Source of the DNA: JAIVGV01 sp035295985
Lineage (GTDB): Bacteria; Acidobacteriota; Blastocatellia; Pyrinomonadales; Pyrinomonadaceae
Assembly (NCBI GenBank): GCA_035295985.1
Contig: DATHBT010000301.1
Location: 1 to 22,893 of the forward strand
Direction of reading: 5' to 3'
DNA: 22,893 nucleotides
In this document: piece after piece, positions 7,012 through 13,949 of the stretch
Position numbering within the stretch: position 1 is the first letter of the stretch
How the letters are laid out: each line of letters opens with the position of its first letter
Program-made: the position numbers and the translations under genes
The notes under the pieces: model-generated
What the model was told of the DNA's origin: nothing
The model's input: only the letters and a program-made list of their open reading frames with translations
Database searches by the model: none

Positions 7012-8244
7012 TCAAATCTGATGAATCAGCAGGCCGTCGCGGAGCTTCGGCTCGAACCAGGTGGACTTGGGCGGCATGATGCCGTTGGCGTCGGAGACGC
7101 GCAACAGGTCTTCGACGGAAGTGGCGTGGAGCGCGAAGGCGACGGCCGCGCGTCCGTCGTTGACCAGTCTTTCTAGTTCTTCCGTGCCGCGGATGCCACC
7201 GATGAAGTCTATGCGCTTGTCCGTGCGCTGGTCGGCGATGCCGAGGATGGGCGCGAGCAGGTTGTCTTGCAGCAGGCTCACGTCGAGCGTGGCGGTCGGG
7301 TCGGTCTCGACCTGACGGACGCCGCCCTTTAGCGTTAGGCCGTACCACTTACCGCCGAGGTACATGTGCCAGTGGCCGGGCCTGCCGGGGCCGCGTGGGT
7401 TGGCGTCGTCGGTCACGTCGAACTGCTCGCGCACGAGGCCGAGGAAGTTTTCGGGCGAGTGGCCGTTCAAATCTTTGACGACGCGATTGTAGGGGAGTAT
7501 CTGCACCTGGTCGGAGGGGAAGATGACGCAGATGAAGCGGTTGTACTCCTCGTCGCCCGTGTGGTTTGGGTTCTTGTCGCGCAGGGCGACGCGTGCGCGC
7601 GAGGCAGAGGCAGCGCGGTGGTGGCCGTCGGCGATGTAGAGCAGGGGGACTTCGCCGAAGGCGCGGACGATCTGTTCGGGCGCGGGCGCGCGCCAGACGG
7701 TGTGTCGGACGCCGTCTGGCGCGGTGAAGTCGTAGAGCGGATCGGTTTGGGTTTCGGCGGCGACGAGTGCGTCGATGCGCCGGTCGGCGCGGTAGGTGAG
7801 GAAGACGACGCCGGTCTGCGCGCGCAGCTCTAACATGTGGCGCGTGCGGTCGTCCTCCTTGTCGGGGCGCGTGCGCTCGTGCTTGCGTATGAGATCGCGG
7901 TCGTACTCATCGACGGAGCAGCAGGCGGCGACGCCCGTTTGCTCATGCTCGCCCATGCGGAGGCGGTAGAGGTAGAGGCTCGGCGCGTCCTCCGTGACGA
8001 GCGGGCAGTCGCTGATGAGGCGCTGGAAGTTCTCGCGGGCCTTGGCGTAAACCTCGTCCGAGTAGATGTCCGTCCCGTCGGGCAGATCGATTTCGGGGCG
8101 GGTGACGTGGAGCAGACTGAGCGGGTTATCCTGCGCGAGCGCGCGGGCTTCCTGAGTGTTGACCACGTCGTAGGGGACGCTCGCCACCTGCTCGACTTTC
8201 TCCGTGGGCGGACGCAGGGCGCGGAAAGGATGGATGACGGCCAC
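7012..8244 (-). CDS. DUF1015 (COG4198) family protein
   Basis: A 410-aa protein of the widespread DUF1015 family. The N-terminus MAVIHPFRALRPP, the segment SVPYDVVNTQEARAL, and IADGHHRAASASRAR at about 207-221 are characteristic of the family; the HH pair in that last motif is a likely functional site. GTG start at 8244 has GAGGAG 8 nt upstream. It appears to be the first gene of the minus-strand run that contains serA and serC. From memory, DUF1015 genes lie next to 3-phosphoglycerate dehydrogenase genes in other phyla too, so a role in serine or phosphoserine metabolism is a reasonable hypothesis, not a demonstrated function. A promoter candidate lies at 8299-8326. Confidence 0.9.
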   Translation of the reverse strand: MAVIHPFRALRPPTEKVEQVASVPYDVVNTQEARALAQDNPLSLLHVTRPEIDLPDGTDIYSDEVYAKARENFQRLISDCPLVTEDAPSLYLYRLRMGEHEQTGVAACCSVDEYDRDLIRKHERTRPDKEDDRTRHMLELRAQTGVVFLTYRADRRIDALVAAETQTDPLYDFTAPDGVRHTVWRAPAPEQIVRAFGEVPLLYIADGHHRAASASRARVALRDKNPNHTGDEEYNRFICVIFPSDQVQILPYNRVVKDLNGHSPENFLGLVREQFDVTDDANPRGPGRPGHWHMYLGGKWYGLTLKGGVRQVETDPTATLDVSLLQDNLLAPILGIADQRTDKRIDFIGGIRGTEELERLVNDGRAAVAFALHATSVEDLLRVSDANGIMPPKSTWFEPKLRDGLLIHQI

Positions 8245-8298
8245 AGGCAGTTCTCCTCGCAGCGTTTGCTAAAATTGCGCTAGTGTGGAACGCCCTAG

Positions 8299-8326
8299 AC
8301 TATCCGCACCAATGGTACTTTGCCAA
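8299..8326 (-). promoter_or_regulatory. Candidate sigma-70 promoter for the DUF1015-serA-serC run
   Basis: On the minus strand TTGGCA (8326-8321) is followed after 16 nt by GATAGT (8304-8299). The hexamers match consensus at 5/6 and 4/6. Transcription would start near 8292 and give a leader of about 48 nt. The -35 box overlaps that of the divergent promoter on the plus strand. Confidence 0.45.
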
Positions 8327-8348
8327 GCCGAGAGCGCAGTCGGATAAA
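8320..8348 (+). promoter_or_regulatory. Candidate sigma-70 promoter for the pentapeptide-TIR gene
   Basis: TTGCCA (8320-8325), 17 nt, then GATAAA (8343-8348). Transcription would begin near 8355, about 50 nt before the ATG. The -35 hexamer occupies the same bases as the -35 of the divergent promoter, so the two polymerases could exclude each other. Confidence 0.45.
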
Positions 8349-8405
8349 TACTGCTTATGGATTTAACGAGATTTACATTCCATAACACGGAGGCAGGCTG
8401 AATCT

Positions 8406-9560
8406 ATGGCTAACGCTAGGCATCTAAGGATGCTTAAACAAGGAGTTGAAATCTGGAATATATGGCGAGAACGAAATCCGCGAATACATCCAGATATGCA
8501 AAATGCTGATCTTGCGGGTGAAGCGCTCGCAGGATTTGATCTTAGGAAGGTGAATTTTCAAGGCGCAAACCTCACAAATGCTAATTTGAGTAAAGCTGAC
8601 TTGCGTCGGGCCGATCTCTCGCGTCCGCTTAATATATTCAAGAGCACTAAAATCATTAATGCTAACCTCAGCGGCGCAGACTTGTCGTATGCAAAACTTA
8701 CGGGGGCATATCTCGATAGAGCTGACTTAAGTCGAGCGGATTTGTTTTGGGCGAATCTTTTTGGCGCACGACTTTATGACGCAAATCTAAACGAAGCCAG
8801 TCTTACTTGGTCAGACCTCACAGAAGCAAAACTTGCCGGAGCAGATTTCAGCAGAGCCACTATAGAGTATACGAGACTAGGTGCTGTCGATCTGAGTGAG
8901 GTTAAAGGGCTGGAAGCTGTAAATCATACGGGGCCTTCAACTATAGGCATCGATACAATATATAAATCAAGTGGCGACATACCAGAGGCATTTCTGCGGG
9001 GCTGTGGTATCCCGGAAACTTTCATCACCCACATACCTTCGTTAATTGCTGGAATGCAGCCGATTCAGTTCTACTCCTGCTTCATCAGCTACAGCCACGC
9101 GGACAAGTCGTTCGCGCGGCGGCTGCATGATGCGTTGCAGGGGCGGGGGATTCGTTGCTGGCTGGATGAGCATCAGGTGCTGCCGGGGCAGAAGATTTAC
9201 ACGGAAGTGGATCGGGGCATACGTCTGTGGGATAAGGTGCTGCTGTGCTGCTCGAAGGATTCGTTGAAGAGCTGGTGGGTGGAGAACGAGATTCAGATCG
9301 CGTTCGACAAGGAGCAGCAGTTGCGACGGCAGCGCGGCGGCGAAGAGGTGCTGGCGCTGATCCCTCTGAACCTCGACGGCTACCTGTTCGGCGACGAGTG
9401 GAAGAGCGGGCTGCGCACCGAGATCAGGTCGCGCCTCGCCGCGGACTTTACGGGGTGGGAGACGGACAACGCGAAGTTCGAGACAGAATTCGAGCGGCTG
9501 GTCAGGGCATTGCGCGCGGACGCGGGCGGGCGCGAGCTGCCGCCGCAGCCGAGGCTGTAA
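8406..9560 (+). CDS. Pentapeptide-repeat protein fused to a C-terminal TIR domain
   Basis: A 384-aa, two-domain cytoplasmic protein. Residues about 33-165 are pentapeptide repeats (A(D/N)LxxA type: NADLAG, ANLTNANLSKADLRRADLS and so on), forming a right-handed beta-helix. A linker (STIGIDTIYKSSGDIPEAFL, about 178-197) leads to a TIR domain from about 221 (FYSCFISYSHADKSFARRLH). The box-1-like FISYS, the BB-loop region CWLDEHQVLPGQ and WWVENEI are visible; E295 is the likely NADase glutamate. Bacterial TIR domains commonly hydrolyse NAD+ or make signalling nucleotides in immunity, but this protein's role is not shown. The first two thirds run at about 45% GC, the TIR part above 60%, changing near 9055. 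GGAGG lies 12 nt before the ATG. Neighbours are housekeeping genes, so it is a lone accessory gene. Confidence 0.92.
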   Translation: MANARHLRMLKQGVEIWNIWRERNPRIHPDMQNADLAGEALAGFDLRKVNFQGANLTNANLSKADLRRADLSRPLNIFKSTKIINANLSGADLSYAKLTGAYLDRADLSRADLFWANLFGARLYDANLNEASLTWSDLTEAKLAGADFSRATIEYTRLGAVDLSEVKGLEAVNHTGPSTIGIDTIYKSSGDIPEAFLRGCGIPETFITHIPSLIAGMQPIQFYSCFISYSHADKSFARRLHDALQGRGIRCWLDEHQVLPGQKIYTEVDRGIRLWDKVLLCCSKDSLKSWWVENEIQIAFDKEQQLRRQRGGEEVLALIPLNLDGYLFGDEWKSGLRTEIRSRLAADFTGWETDNAKFETEFERLVRALRADAGGRELPPQPRL

Positions 9561-9587
9561 CTTTGAAATGCTAAGAGGTGGAGTAAG

Positions 9588-9914
9588 GTGGCGGAAGATT
9601 TGGCGTCGAAAACTTGCGTGCCCTGTCACGGCGGCGTGCCGCGTCTTGGGACGGATGAGATCGCGCGGCTGGCGGGGCAGGTCGCTGGGTGGGAGGTCGT
9701 CGAAGAGCACCATCTGCGGCGTCGCTACGAGTTCCCGAACTTCCGGCGGGCGCTTGAGTTCGTCAATCGCATCGGCGAGGTGGCGGAAGCTGAAGGGCAT
9801 CACCCGGACGTGAGTTTCGGCTGGGGCTACTGCGAGCTGATGATCTACACGCACGCCATCGACGGGTTAACCGAGAGCGACTTCATCCTCGCCGCCAAGT
9901 TCGACAAATTGTGA
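9588..9914 (+). CDS. Pterin-4a-carbinolamine dehydratase (4a-hydroxytetrahydrobiopterin dehydratase)
   Basis: Dehydrates 4a-hydroxy-tetrahydropterin to quinonoid dihydropterin, recycling the cofactor of aromatic amino acid hydroxylases; in bacteria lacking those it may serve other pterin reactions. The 108-aa length fits. The catalytic motif EGHHPDVSFGWGY places HHP at 71-73, followed by THAIDGLTESDF with H88. The N-terminal CVPCHGG is seen in many bacterial members. The start is GTG at 9588, with GGAG a few bases upstream; an overlapping ATG at 9568 is in another frame. No phenylalanine hydroxylase gene is in the window. Confidence 0.93.
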   Translation: MAEDLASKTCVPCHGGVPRLGTDEIARLAGQVAGWEVVEEHHLRRRYEFPNFRRALEFVNRIGEVAEAEGHHPDVSFGWGYCELMIYTHAIDGLTESDFILAAKFDKL

Positions 9915-9928
9915 GGCGCGCGCTGCGG

Positions 9929-9960
9929 GCCGCCGCCGTTCTTCCCGCGCGGGCGGCGGC
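9929..9960. repeat. GC-rich intergenic hairpin
   Basis: GCCGCCGCC (9929-9937) pairs with GGCGGCGGC (9952-9960) around a 14-nt loop, 15 nt after the dehydratase stop. No U-tract follows on either strand, so it is a weak terminator candidate at best. Confidence 0.35.
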
Positions 9961-10004
9961 GGGTTATCATCTCGCCGGAGATTGAAGTTTAAGGAGGCTG
10001 CCGA

Positions 10005-10478
10005 ATGGTGAGACGTGGAACATTCTGGCTCGCGCCCGCGCTGCTCGTGCTCGTCGCCGCCGTGGGCGCGCGCGCGCAGGGCGACGGGCGCGTCACAGTC
10101 GAGGAGTTCAAGCAACTGGTCGCGCGCAACAGTGTCGTCGTCCTCGACGTTCGCAACGACGAGATCGACCGCAAGATCAAGGGCGCGCTCCACATGCCCT
10201 ACAACGACATCGAGGCGCGCGCAGGGGAGCTTCCGCGCGACCGCGAGATCGTCACCTACTGTGCTTGACCGAGCGAGGCGACGAGTGCCGGTGCGGCACG
10301 ACTTCTCGCAGGTAAAGGTTTCACGCGCGTCCGCGCGCTGCTCGGCGGTTGGAACGCCTGGCTCGCGGCCGACGGCGCGACCGAGCCGGCCGGCGCGCCG
10401 GCCACGTCACTGAAAGGCGGTTCATCGGCGAAGCCGCCCGCCAAGCCGCGCAGGCCCGCGCGCCGCCGTAGAGGGTGA
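10005..10478 (+). CDS. Exported rhodanese-domain protein with an in-frame UGA (possible selenocysteine, otherwise a nonsense mutation)
   Basis: Secreted single-domain rhodanese (sulfur transfer or thiol redox). ATG at 10005 has AAGGAGG 7 nt upstream. The signal peptide is residues 1-25 (FWLAPALLVLVAAVGARAQG). The domain shows TVEEFKQL, VVVLDVRND, KGALHMPYNDI and the active-site strand EIVTYCA with C86. The next codon is TGA (10266-10268), giving an 87-aa product. The same frame then continues without break: PSEATSAGAARLLAGKGF, TRVRALLGGWNAW and a basic tail to TGA at 10476-10478, exactly the missing C-terminal half. I expect Cys at the TGA position (YCACP type). A hairpin with a GGU loop lies 21 nt after the UGA. 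A heptamer element begins about 7 nt after 10478, as it does after genuine stop codons elsewhere here. Selenocysteine, a recent nonsense mutation and a sequence error all remain possible. Confidence 0.75.
10273..10309 (+). promoter_or_regulatory. SECIS-like hairpin downstream of an in-frame UGA
   Basis: The inner stem GTGCC (10285-10289) / GGCAC (10295-10299) closes a GGTGC loop. An outer stem GCGAG (10273-10277) / CTCGC (10305-10309) is separated from it by an internal loop. The loop GGU begins 21 nt after the UGA, within the range known for bacterial SECIS elements, which carry a GGU-type apical loop. A short GC-rich hairpin can arise by chance in this genome, so confidence is modest. Confidence 0.35.
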
Positions 10479-10482
10479 CGGC

Positions 10483-10566
10483 GGAAAGCAGTAGGCAGAA
10501 GGCAGCAGGCAGTCAGGACGGGGAGCCGAAGGCTTGTTCCCACTGCTTTCTGCTTTCTGCCTTCTC
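10483..10566. repeat. Heptamer inverted-repeat element G
   Basis: The left arm (about 10485-10514) is 7-mers AGCAGTA, GGCAGAA, GGCAGCA, GGCAGTC. The right arm (about 10540-10564), reverse complemented, is GGCAGAA, AGCAGAA, AGCAGTG. The spacer is about 25 nt. It starts about 7 nt after the distal rhodanese stop at 10478, not after the UGA at 10268. Confidence 0.8.
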
Positions 10567-10647
10567 GCGTTTTGGCTGCCCATTTGCTTACTATCATCCG
10601 TTGGGTCGGGAGTGTCTCGATTACGTCCGGGCGGGAGGTGAAGTCGA

Positions 10648-11457
10648 ATGTCGCACCAGGACGACACGATCCCCATCGAGCCGTCTGAGCGGCAGGGGGG
10701 CGCGGGGCCTGCGCCCGCCGCGCCGAACTTCGACGCGCGCTCTGTGCGGCGCGCACGCGCGGCCGTGCCGCTGCGGCCCGGAGGCTCGCGCTGGGACGGG
10801 AAGCTGCCGTGGGTCGTCGTGGCGCTCGTCGCCGGGATGATCGGCGGGTTGCTGGGCATCTGGACTCTCACCTACTACCAGGGCGCGGACGACCGCACGC
10901 GCGCCGTCTCAAATTCAACTTCGCCCGCCGCGTCGCCGACGGCGGCACAAACTGATTCGGCCGCACAGCCCCAGGCGGCCGGCACGAACGATCCGGCGCA
11001 GGCCGGCGACGCCGCGGCGGGCGACGCGGAAGCCGCGGACGATGCGGAAGCGCCGGCCGGCGCGAGTCCCGCGAGCGCGGGCGAGGAGGAGGAGTTGCGC
11101 GGCGCGCTCTCCGGCTGGATCGCCGCGACCAACGCGCGCGACCTCGACCGCCAGATGAGTTTCTACGATTCGCGCCTCGGCACCTTCTACCTCACTCGCA
11201 ACGCCACGCGCGGGGCCGTGCGCGCCGAGAAGGAGGCGGTCTTCGCGCGCGCGTCGAAGGTAGACGTGCGGGCCGACCCGCCGCGGATTTTCCTCAGCCG
11301 CGACGGCCGCACCGCCACGATGCGCTTCCGCAAGCAGTTCGCCGTCGAAGGCGGAGGCGCGGATCGCCGCGGCGCGGTGCTGCAGGAGCTGCGCTGGCGT
11401 CGCACGCTCGGAGGGTGGAAGATCGTCGGCGAGCGCGATCTGCGCGTGATTGACTGA
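10648..11457 (+). CDS. Single-pass membrane protein with C-terminal NTF2-like (SnoaL/DUF4440-like) domain
   Basis: A 269-aa protein. Residues 1-51 are a basic, Pro/Arg-rich cytoplasmic tail, followed by one membrane helix at about 53-75 (LPWVVVALVAGMIGGLLGIW). Residues about 80-145 are an Ala/Asp/Pro-rich low-complexity linker. The C-terminal part from about 146 (EEELRGALSGWIAATNARDL, then MSFYDSRLGTFYLTRN ... LQELRWRRTLGGWKIVGERD) has the NTF2-like pattern of an opening helix and a closing strand with GGWKIV. Such domains bind small ligands or act as interaction modules; no catalytic residue can be assigned. GGAGGTG lies 7 nt before the ATG. A heptamer element upstream and a nested repeat downstream isolate it from its neighbours. 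Confidence 0.8.
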   Translation: MSHQDDTIPIEPSERQGGAGPAPAAPNFDARSVRRARAAVPLRPGGSRWDGKLPWVVVALVAGMIGGLLGIWTLTYYQGADDRTRAVSNSTSPAASPTAAQTDSAAQPQAAGTNDPAQAGDAAAGDAEAADDAEAPAGASPASAGEEEELRGALSGWIAATNARDLDRQMSFYDSRLGTFYLTRNATRGAVRAEKEAVFARASKVDVRADPPRIFLSRDGRTATMRFRKQFAVEGGGADRRGAVLQELRWRRTLGGWKIVGERDLRVID

Positions 11458-11497
11458 ACGCCGCTTACCGTCGTGCGTCGAGTCCGAACAACGGCAC

Positions 11498-11618
11498 TCA
11501 CCACAGAGACGCAGAGAACGCAGAGGGGGCGCAGAGAAGAAAGTTTTCAGTTTTCAGCAAAACAGACCGTCTCTTCTGAAAACTGAAACTCTTCCGGGCC
11601 TTCGTGTCTCCGTGGTGA
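11498..11618. repeat. Nested inverted repeats H: an outer CAGAG-type repeat around an inner heptamer hairpin
   Basis: Outer arms: TCACCACAGAGAC (11498-11510) pairs with 11604-11618, followed inward by CGCAGAGAA-like tandem units of about 9-10 bp. Inner arms: TTTTCAG twice (11543-11557) against CTGAAAA/CTGAAAC (11576-11589) around an 18-nt loop. The inner part has the 7-bp period seen in elements B to G; the outer part is a different repeat type that reappears at the right end of the window. With the promoter candidate downstream, this accounts for the gap from 11458 to 11758. Confidence 0.75.
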
Positions 11619-11681
11619 ACCCCGACCGGCCCGCGCTTAAGTGAAAGCGCACCGGGCGGCCCGCGCCGGCTCCTCACTGTT

Positions 11682-11709
11682 TTGCCATCTCTTTCTCGAA
11701 GCTGATAAT
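11682..11709 (+). promoter_or_regulatory. Candidate sigma-70 promoter for the Trm112-like/GT9/cupin cluster
   Basis: TTGCCA (11682-11687), 16 nt, GATAAT (11704-11709); each hexamer matches consensus at 5/6. A start near 11716 would give a leader of about 43 nt. It uses the same TTGCCA/GATAAx style as the candidate at 8320-8348. Confidence 0.5.
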
Positions 11710-11758
11710 CTTCCCGGCCTGAGAGTGTTCAGAATTTTGTGTGACGCGGGGGCGGCGG

Positions 11759-11953
11759 ATGAAGATTACGCAGGAGTTCGTTGACCGTATGATCTGCCCG
11801 GCGTGCCGCGCGAAGCTGCGCCTGCGCGAGGACGGCAGCGGCGTCAAGTGCCTGGGTTGCCGGCGCGTCTATCCAATCGAGGACGAAATCCTCGTGATGC
11901 TGCCGGAGAAGGCGACCGTCGAAGATGAAGAACCCGCGGCCGGCAACGCCTGA
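11759..11953 (+). CDS. Trm112-like (UPF0434) small zinc-ribbon protein
   Basis: A 64-aa protein with the CPAC ... CLGC zinc ribbon and the ending RVYPIEDEILVMLPEKA, typical of the Trm112/YcaR (UPF0434) family. In bacteria these small proteins often sit with lipid A or envelope glycosylation genes; some Trm112 relatives activate methyltransferases. ATG at 11759 is preferred to an in-frame GTG at 11741 because MKITQEFVDRM is the usual family start; the GGCGG before it is only a weak ribosome site. Its end overlaps the start of the glycosyltransferase gene by 29 nt, so the two are likely co-translated. Confidence 0.88.
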   Translation: MKITQEFVDRMICPACRAKLRLREDGSGVKCLGCRRVYPIEDEILVMLPEKATVEDEEPAAGNA

Positions 11954-13190
11954 GACCCGACCCGCGCGACCGCCGGTGCCGCCCGCGCGTGAAGCCGACG
12001 GCTTGATGTCGCCAGACGACACGCCGAGCGGCGCGACGCCGCACCCGTCTCCCGACATTACCATCCCCGAAACTGACGCCTCGCCACACCCGCTCGCGCC
12101 CGCGCGGTGGGACTGGACTGAGGTGCGCCGCGTCCTCGTCGTCCGCCTGCGCTCAATCGGCGACGCCGTGCTCGCCACGCCCGCGCTCCACGCGCTGCGC
12201 CGCTTCCTCCCTCACGCCGAGATCGACCTGCTGCTCGAAGACTGGGTAGCGCCGCTCCTCGAAAACTCGCCCGACGTTGATCGCGTCGTCACGGTCGAGC
12301 GCGACAGCCTCAAGTCGCGCATCGCGGTCTGGCGCACGTTGCGCGCGGCGCGCTACGACGTGGCCTACGACCTGCACGGCGGGAGCACCGCCAGCCTGCT
12401 CACTTGGGCCTCGGGCGCGCGCCACACGGTCGGCTACGCCTCTTACGGCCACGCGCGCCTGCTCAAACACACCGCGCCGCCCTCCTCCGGGCTGTGGGGG
12501 CGCGACAGAATCCATTCCGCCGAGCAGCAACTCGGACTCGTCGGCTGGACGGGCGTGCCCGTGACCGACCTGCCCGTGTCGCGCGTCAGCGTGAGCGAGG
12601 AGGCGCGCTCACGCGTGGCGGAAAGGTTGCGGCTCGCCGGAATCCACGCGGGCCGACCCGTGGCGCTCTTCCACCCGGCCGCGGCGTTCGCGACGAAGAC
12701 CTGGGACTCGGCCCACTTCGCGCGCGTCGCAGACCGGGTCTCGGAGCAGGGATTCGCGGTCGTGGCCGTCGCCGCCCCGCACGAGGCGGAAGTCCTGAGC
12801 GCGTTGTCGTCTGCCGCCCGACGCCCGCTCGTCACCTTCGACGATCTGCCGCTCCCCGAACTCGCCGCGCTGGCCGAGCGCGCTGGCCTGTTCGTCGGCA
12901 ACGACAGCGGCGTGGCCCACATAGCCGCGGCGCTCGGCGTGCCCTCGGTCGTCGTCTTCGGCTCGTCGAACGTCACGCACTGGCGGCCGTGGACGCGAGC
13001 GCCTTCGGAGGTCGTCCGCGAGGAGCTGCCCTGCGCGCCGTGCCCCGGCTACACCTGCTCGGAGTTCGCCCAGCCGGAGTGCATCCGCCGCGTCCCCGCG
13101 GAAAGAGTCATGGACGCAGTCGGCCGGGTGCTCGCCGCGTCCGAGGGCGCGCGGAAGAGGTTTGAGAAACGACGGGAAGGTGAGTCTTGA
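11925..13190 (+). CDS. Glycosyltransferase family 9 (heptosyltransferase-like)
   Basis: Predicted inner-membrane-associated enzyme adding heptose from an ADP-heptose donor to a lipopolysaccharide core-like acceptor. The GT9 N-terminal motif RRVLVVRLRSIGDAVLATPAL lies at about 67-87, YDVAYDLHGG in the middle, and the donor site GLFVGNDSGVAHIAAALGVP with VVVFGSSNVTHWRPW at about 322-356. A late Cys-rich CAPCPGYTCSEF is common in the family. The first 60 or so residues are Pro-rich and not part of the domain; ATG at 12006 is an alternative start that removes 27 of them. The stop overlaps the start of the cupin gene (TGATG). The HldE-type kinase nearby supports a heptose role; the acceptor is unknown. 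Confidence 0.9.
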   Translation: MKNPRPATPETRPARPPVPPAREADGLMSPDDTPSGATPHPSPDITIPETDASPHPLAPARWDWTEVRRVLVVRLRSIGDAVLATPALHALRRFLPHAEIDLLLEDWVAPLLENSPDVDRVVTVERDSLKSRIAVWRTLRAARYDVAYDLHGGSTASLLTWASGARHTVGYASYGHARLLKHTAPPSSGLWGRDRIHSAEQQLGLVGWTGVPVTDLPVSRVSVSEEARSRVAERLRLAGIHAGRPVALFHPAAAFATKTWDSAHFARVADRVSEQGFAVVAVAAPHEAEVLSALSSAARRPLVTFDDLPLPELAALAERAGLFVGNDSGVAHIAAALGVPSVVVFGSSNVTHWRPWTRAPSEVVREELPCAPCPGYTCSEFAQPECIRRVPAERVMDAVGRVLAASEGARKRFEKRREGES

Positions 13191-13555
13191 TGGACTACGA
13201 GCCGATCAATCTCGGCGAAAAGTTCGAGAAATTCTCGGAGCGTTGGTCGCCGCGCGTGGTGGCGCGGATGAACGACTACCACTTCAAGCTGGTGCGCGTC
13301 GAGGGCGAGTTCGTCTGGCACAGCCACGCGGAGACGGACGAGGTCTTCATCGTCCTGGAGGGCGAGATGGCGATTGAGTTCCGCGACGGGCGGGTCGAGC
13401 TGCGGGCCGGCGAGATGTTCGTCGTGCCGCGCGGCGTCGAGCACAGGCCCGTCGCCGCGCGCGAGTGCAAGCTGATGCTCGTCGAGCCGGCCGGCACGGT
13501 CAACACGGGCGACGCGGGAGGCCGCCTGACGGCCGAAGACAACGTCTGGGTATAG
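13190..13555 (+). CDS. Small cupin-domain protein
   Basis: A 121-aa single-domain cupin. Motif 1 is WHSHAETDEVFIVLEGEMAI at about 43-62, with two His and one Glu as metal ligands; motif 2 is LRAGEMFVVPRGVEHRPVA with its His at about 84. Such proteins act as metal-dependent isomerases or oxygenases, or bind small ligands; there is no clue to the substrate here. ATG at 13190 shares its A with the TGA of the glycosyltransferase gene, which indicates translational coupling; AAGG lies upstream. The frame also opens one codon earlier at TTG 13187. Confidence 0.88.
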   Translation: MDYEPINLGEKFEKFSERWSPRVVARMNDYHFKLVRVEGEFVWHSHAETDEVFIVLEGEMAIEFRDGRVELRAGEMFVVPRGVEHRPVAARECKLMLVEPAGTVNTGDAGGRLTAEDNVWV

Positions 13556-13589
13556 GCGCGCGGGGTAGTCGCGCGGGGAGGGTACTGTT

Positions 13590-13865
13590 ATGGCGGCAGC
13601 AGGCGGCGCGGCCGGGGCGGCGATTGCCAACGCGAAGCGCGCGAGCGGCGTGGTCGTCAACGTCACGCCGGAAAACTTCTCGAAGATCGTCGCGCGCACG
13701 GAGCGCCCGCTCGTCGTCCACGCGACCGGCGGCGTCTTCTCGACCCACTACCAGTACCTGACGACCTACCGCGGCCTCGCCTTCTACACCAAGTCGCGCC
13801 AGCCCCTCCAACTGCCCTTCGGCACGGAATTGATTACGGCCGAGTCGATCTGGATACCGCAGTAG
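13590..13865 (+). CDS. Conserved protein of unknown function
   Basis: A 91-aa protein with an Ala/Gly-rich start (MAAAGGAAGAAIANAKRASG), a compact body VVVNVTPENFSKIVARTERP, then VHATGGVFSTHYQYLTTYRG and the ending ELITAESIWIPQ. GGGGAGGG lies just upstream of the ATG, so it is surely translated. No signal peptide or membrane helix is convincing. I recall similar short proteins in diverse environmental bacteria but know no function. No catalytic motif stands out; the aromatic cluster (HYQYLTTYRGLAFYTKS) is its most conserved-looking part. Confidence 0.8.
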   Translation: MAAAGGAAGAAIANAKRASGVVVNVTPENFSKIVARTERPLVVHATGGVFSTHYQYLTTYRGLAFYTKSRQPLQLPFGTELITAESIWIPQ

Positions 13866-13890
13866 CCCGCCGAGGCCGCACGGCGCGGCT

Positions 13891-13917
13891 TCGACTTTCG
13901 GCCCCATAGTGTAGAAT
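13891..13917 (+). promoter_or_regulatory. Weak candidate promoter before the HldE-type kinase
   Basis: TAGAAT (13912-13917) is a 5/6 match to the -10 box, with TCGACT (13891-13896) 15 nt upstream as a poor -35. It lies about 32 nt before the ATG, in the short gap after the preceding stop. Confidence 0.3.
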
Positions 13918-13949
13918 CTCCCCTGAAACACTCTCCGCCCCGAATCTCG

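Noticed and set aside
9042..9854. 270-codon minus-strand open frame over the TIR and dehydratase genes
   Set aside because: It is a shadow of two well-identified plus-strand genes; no ribosome site and no recognisable domain.
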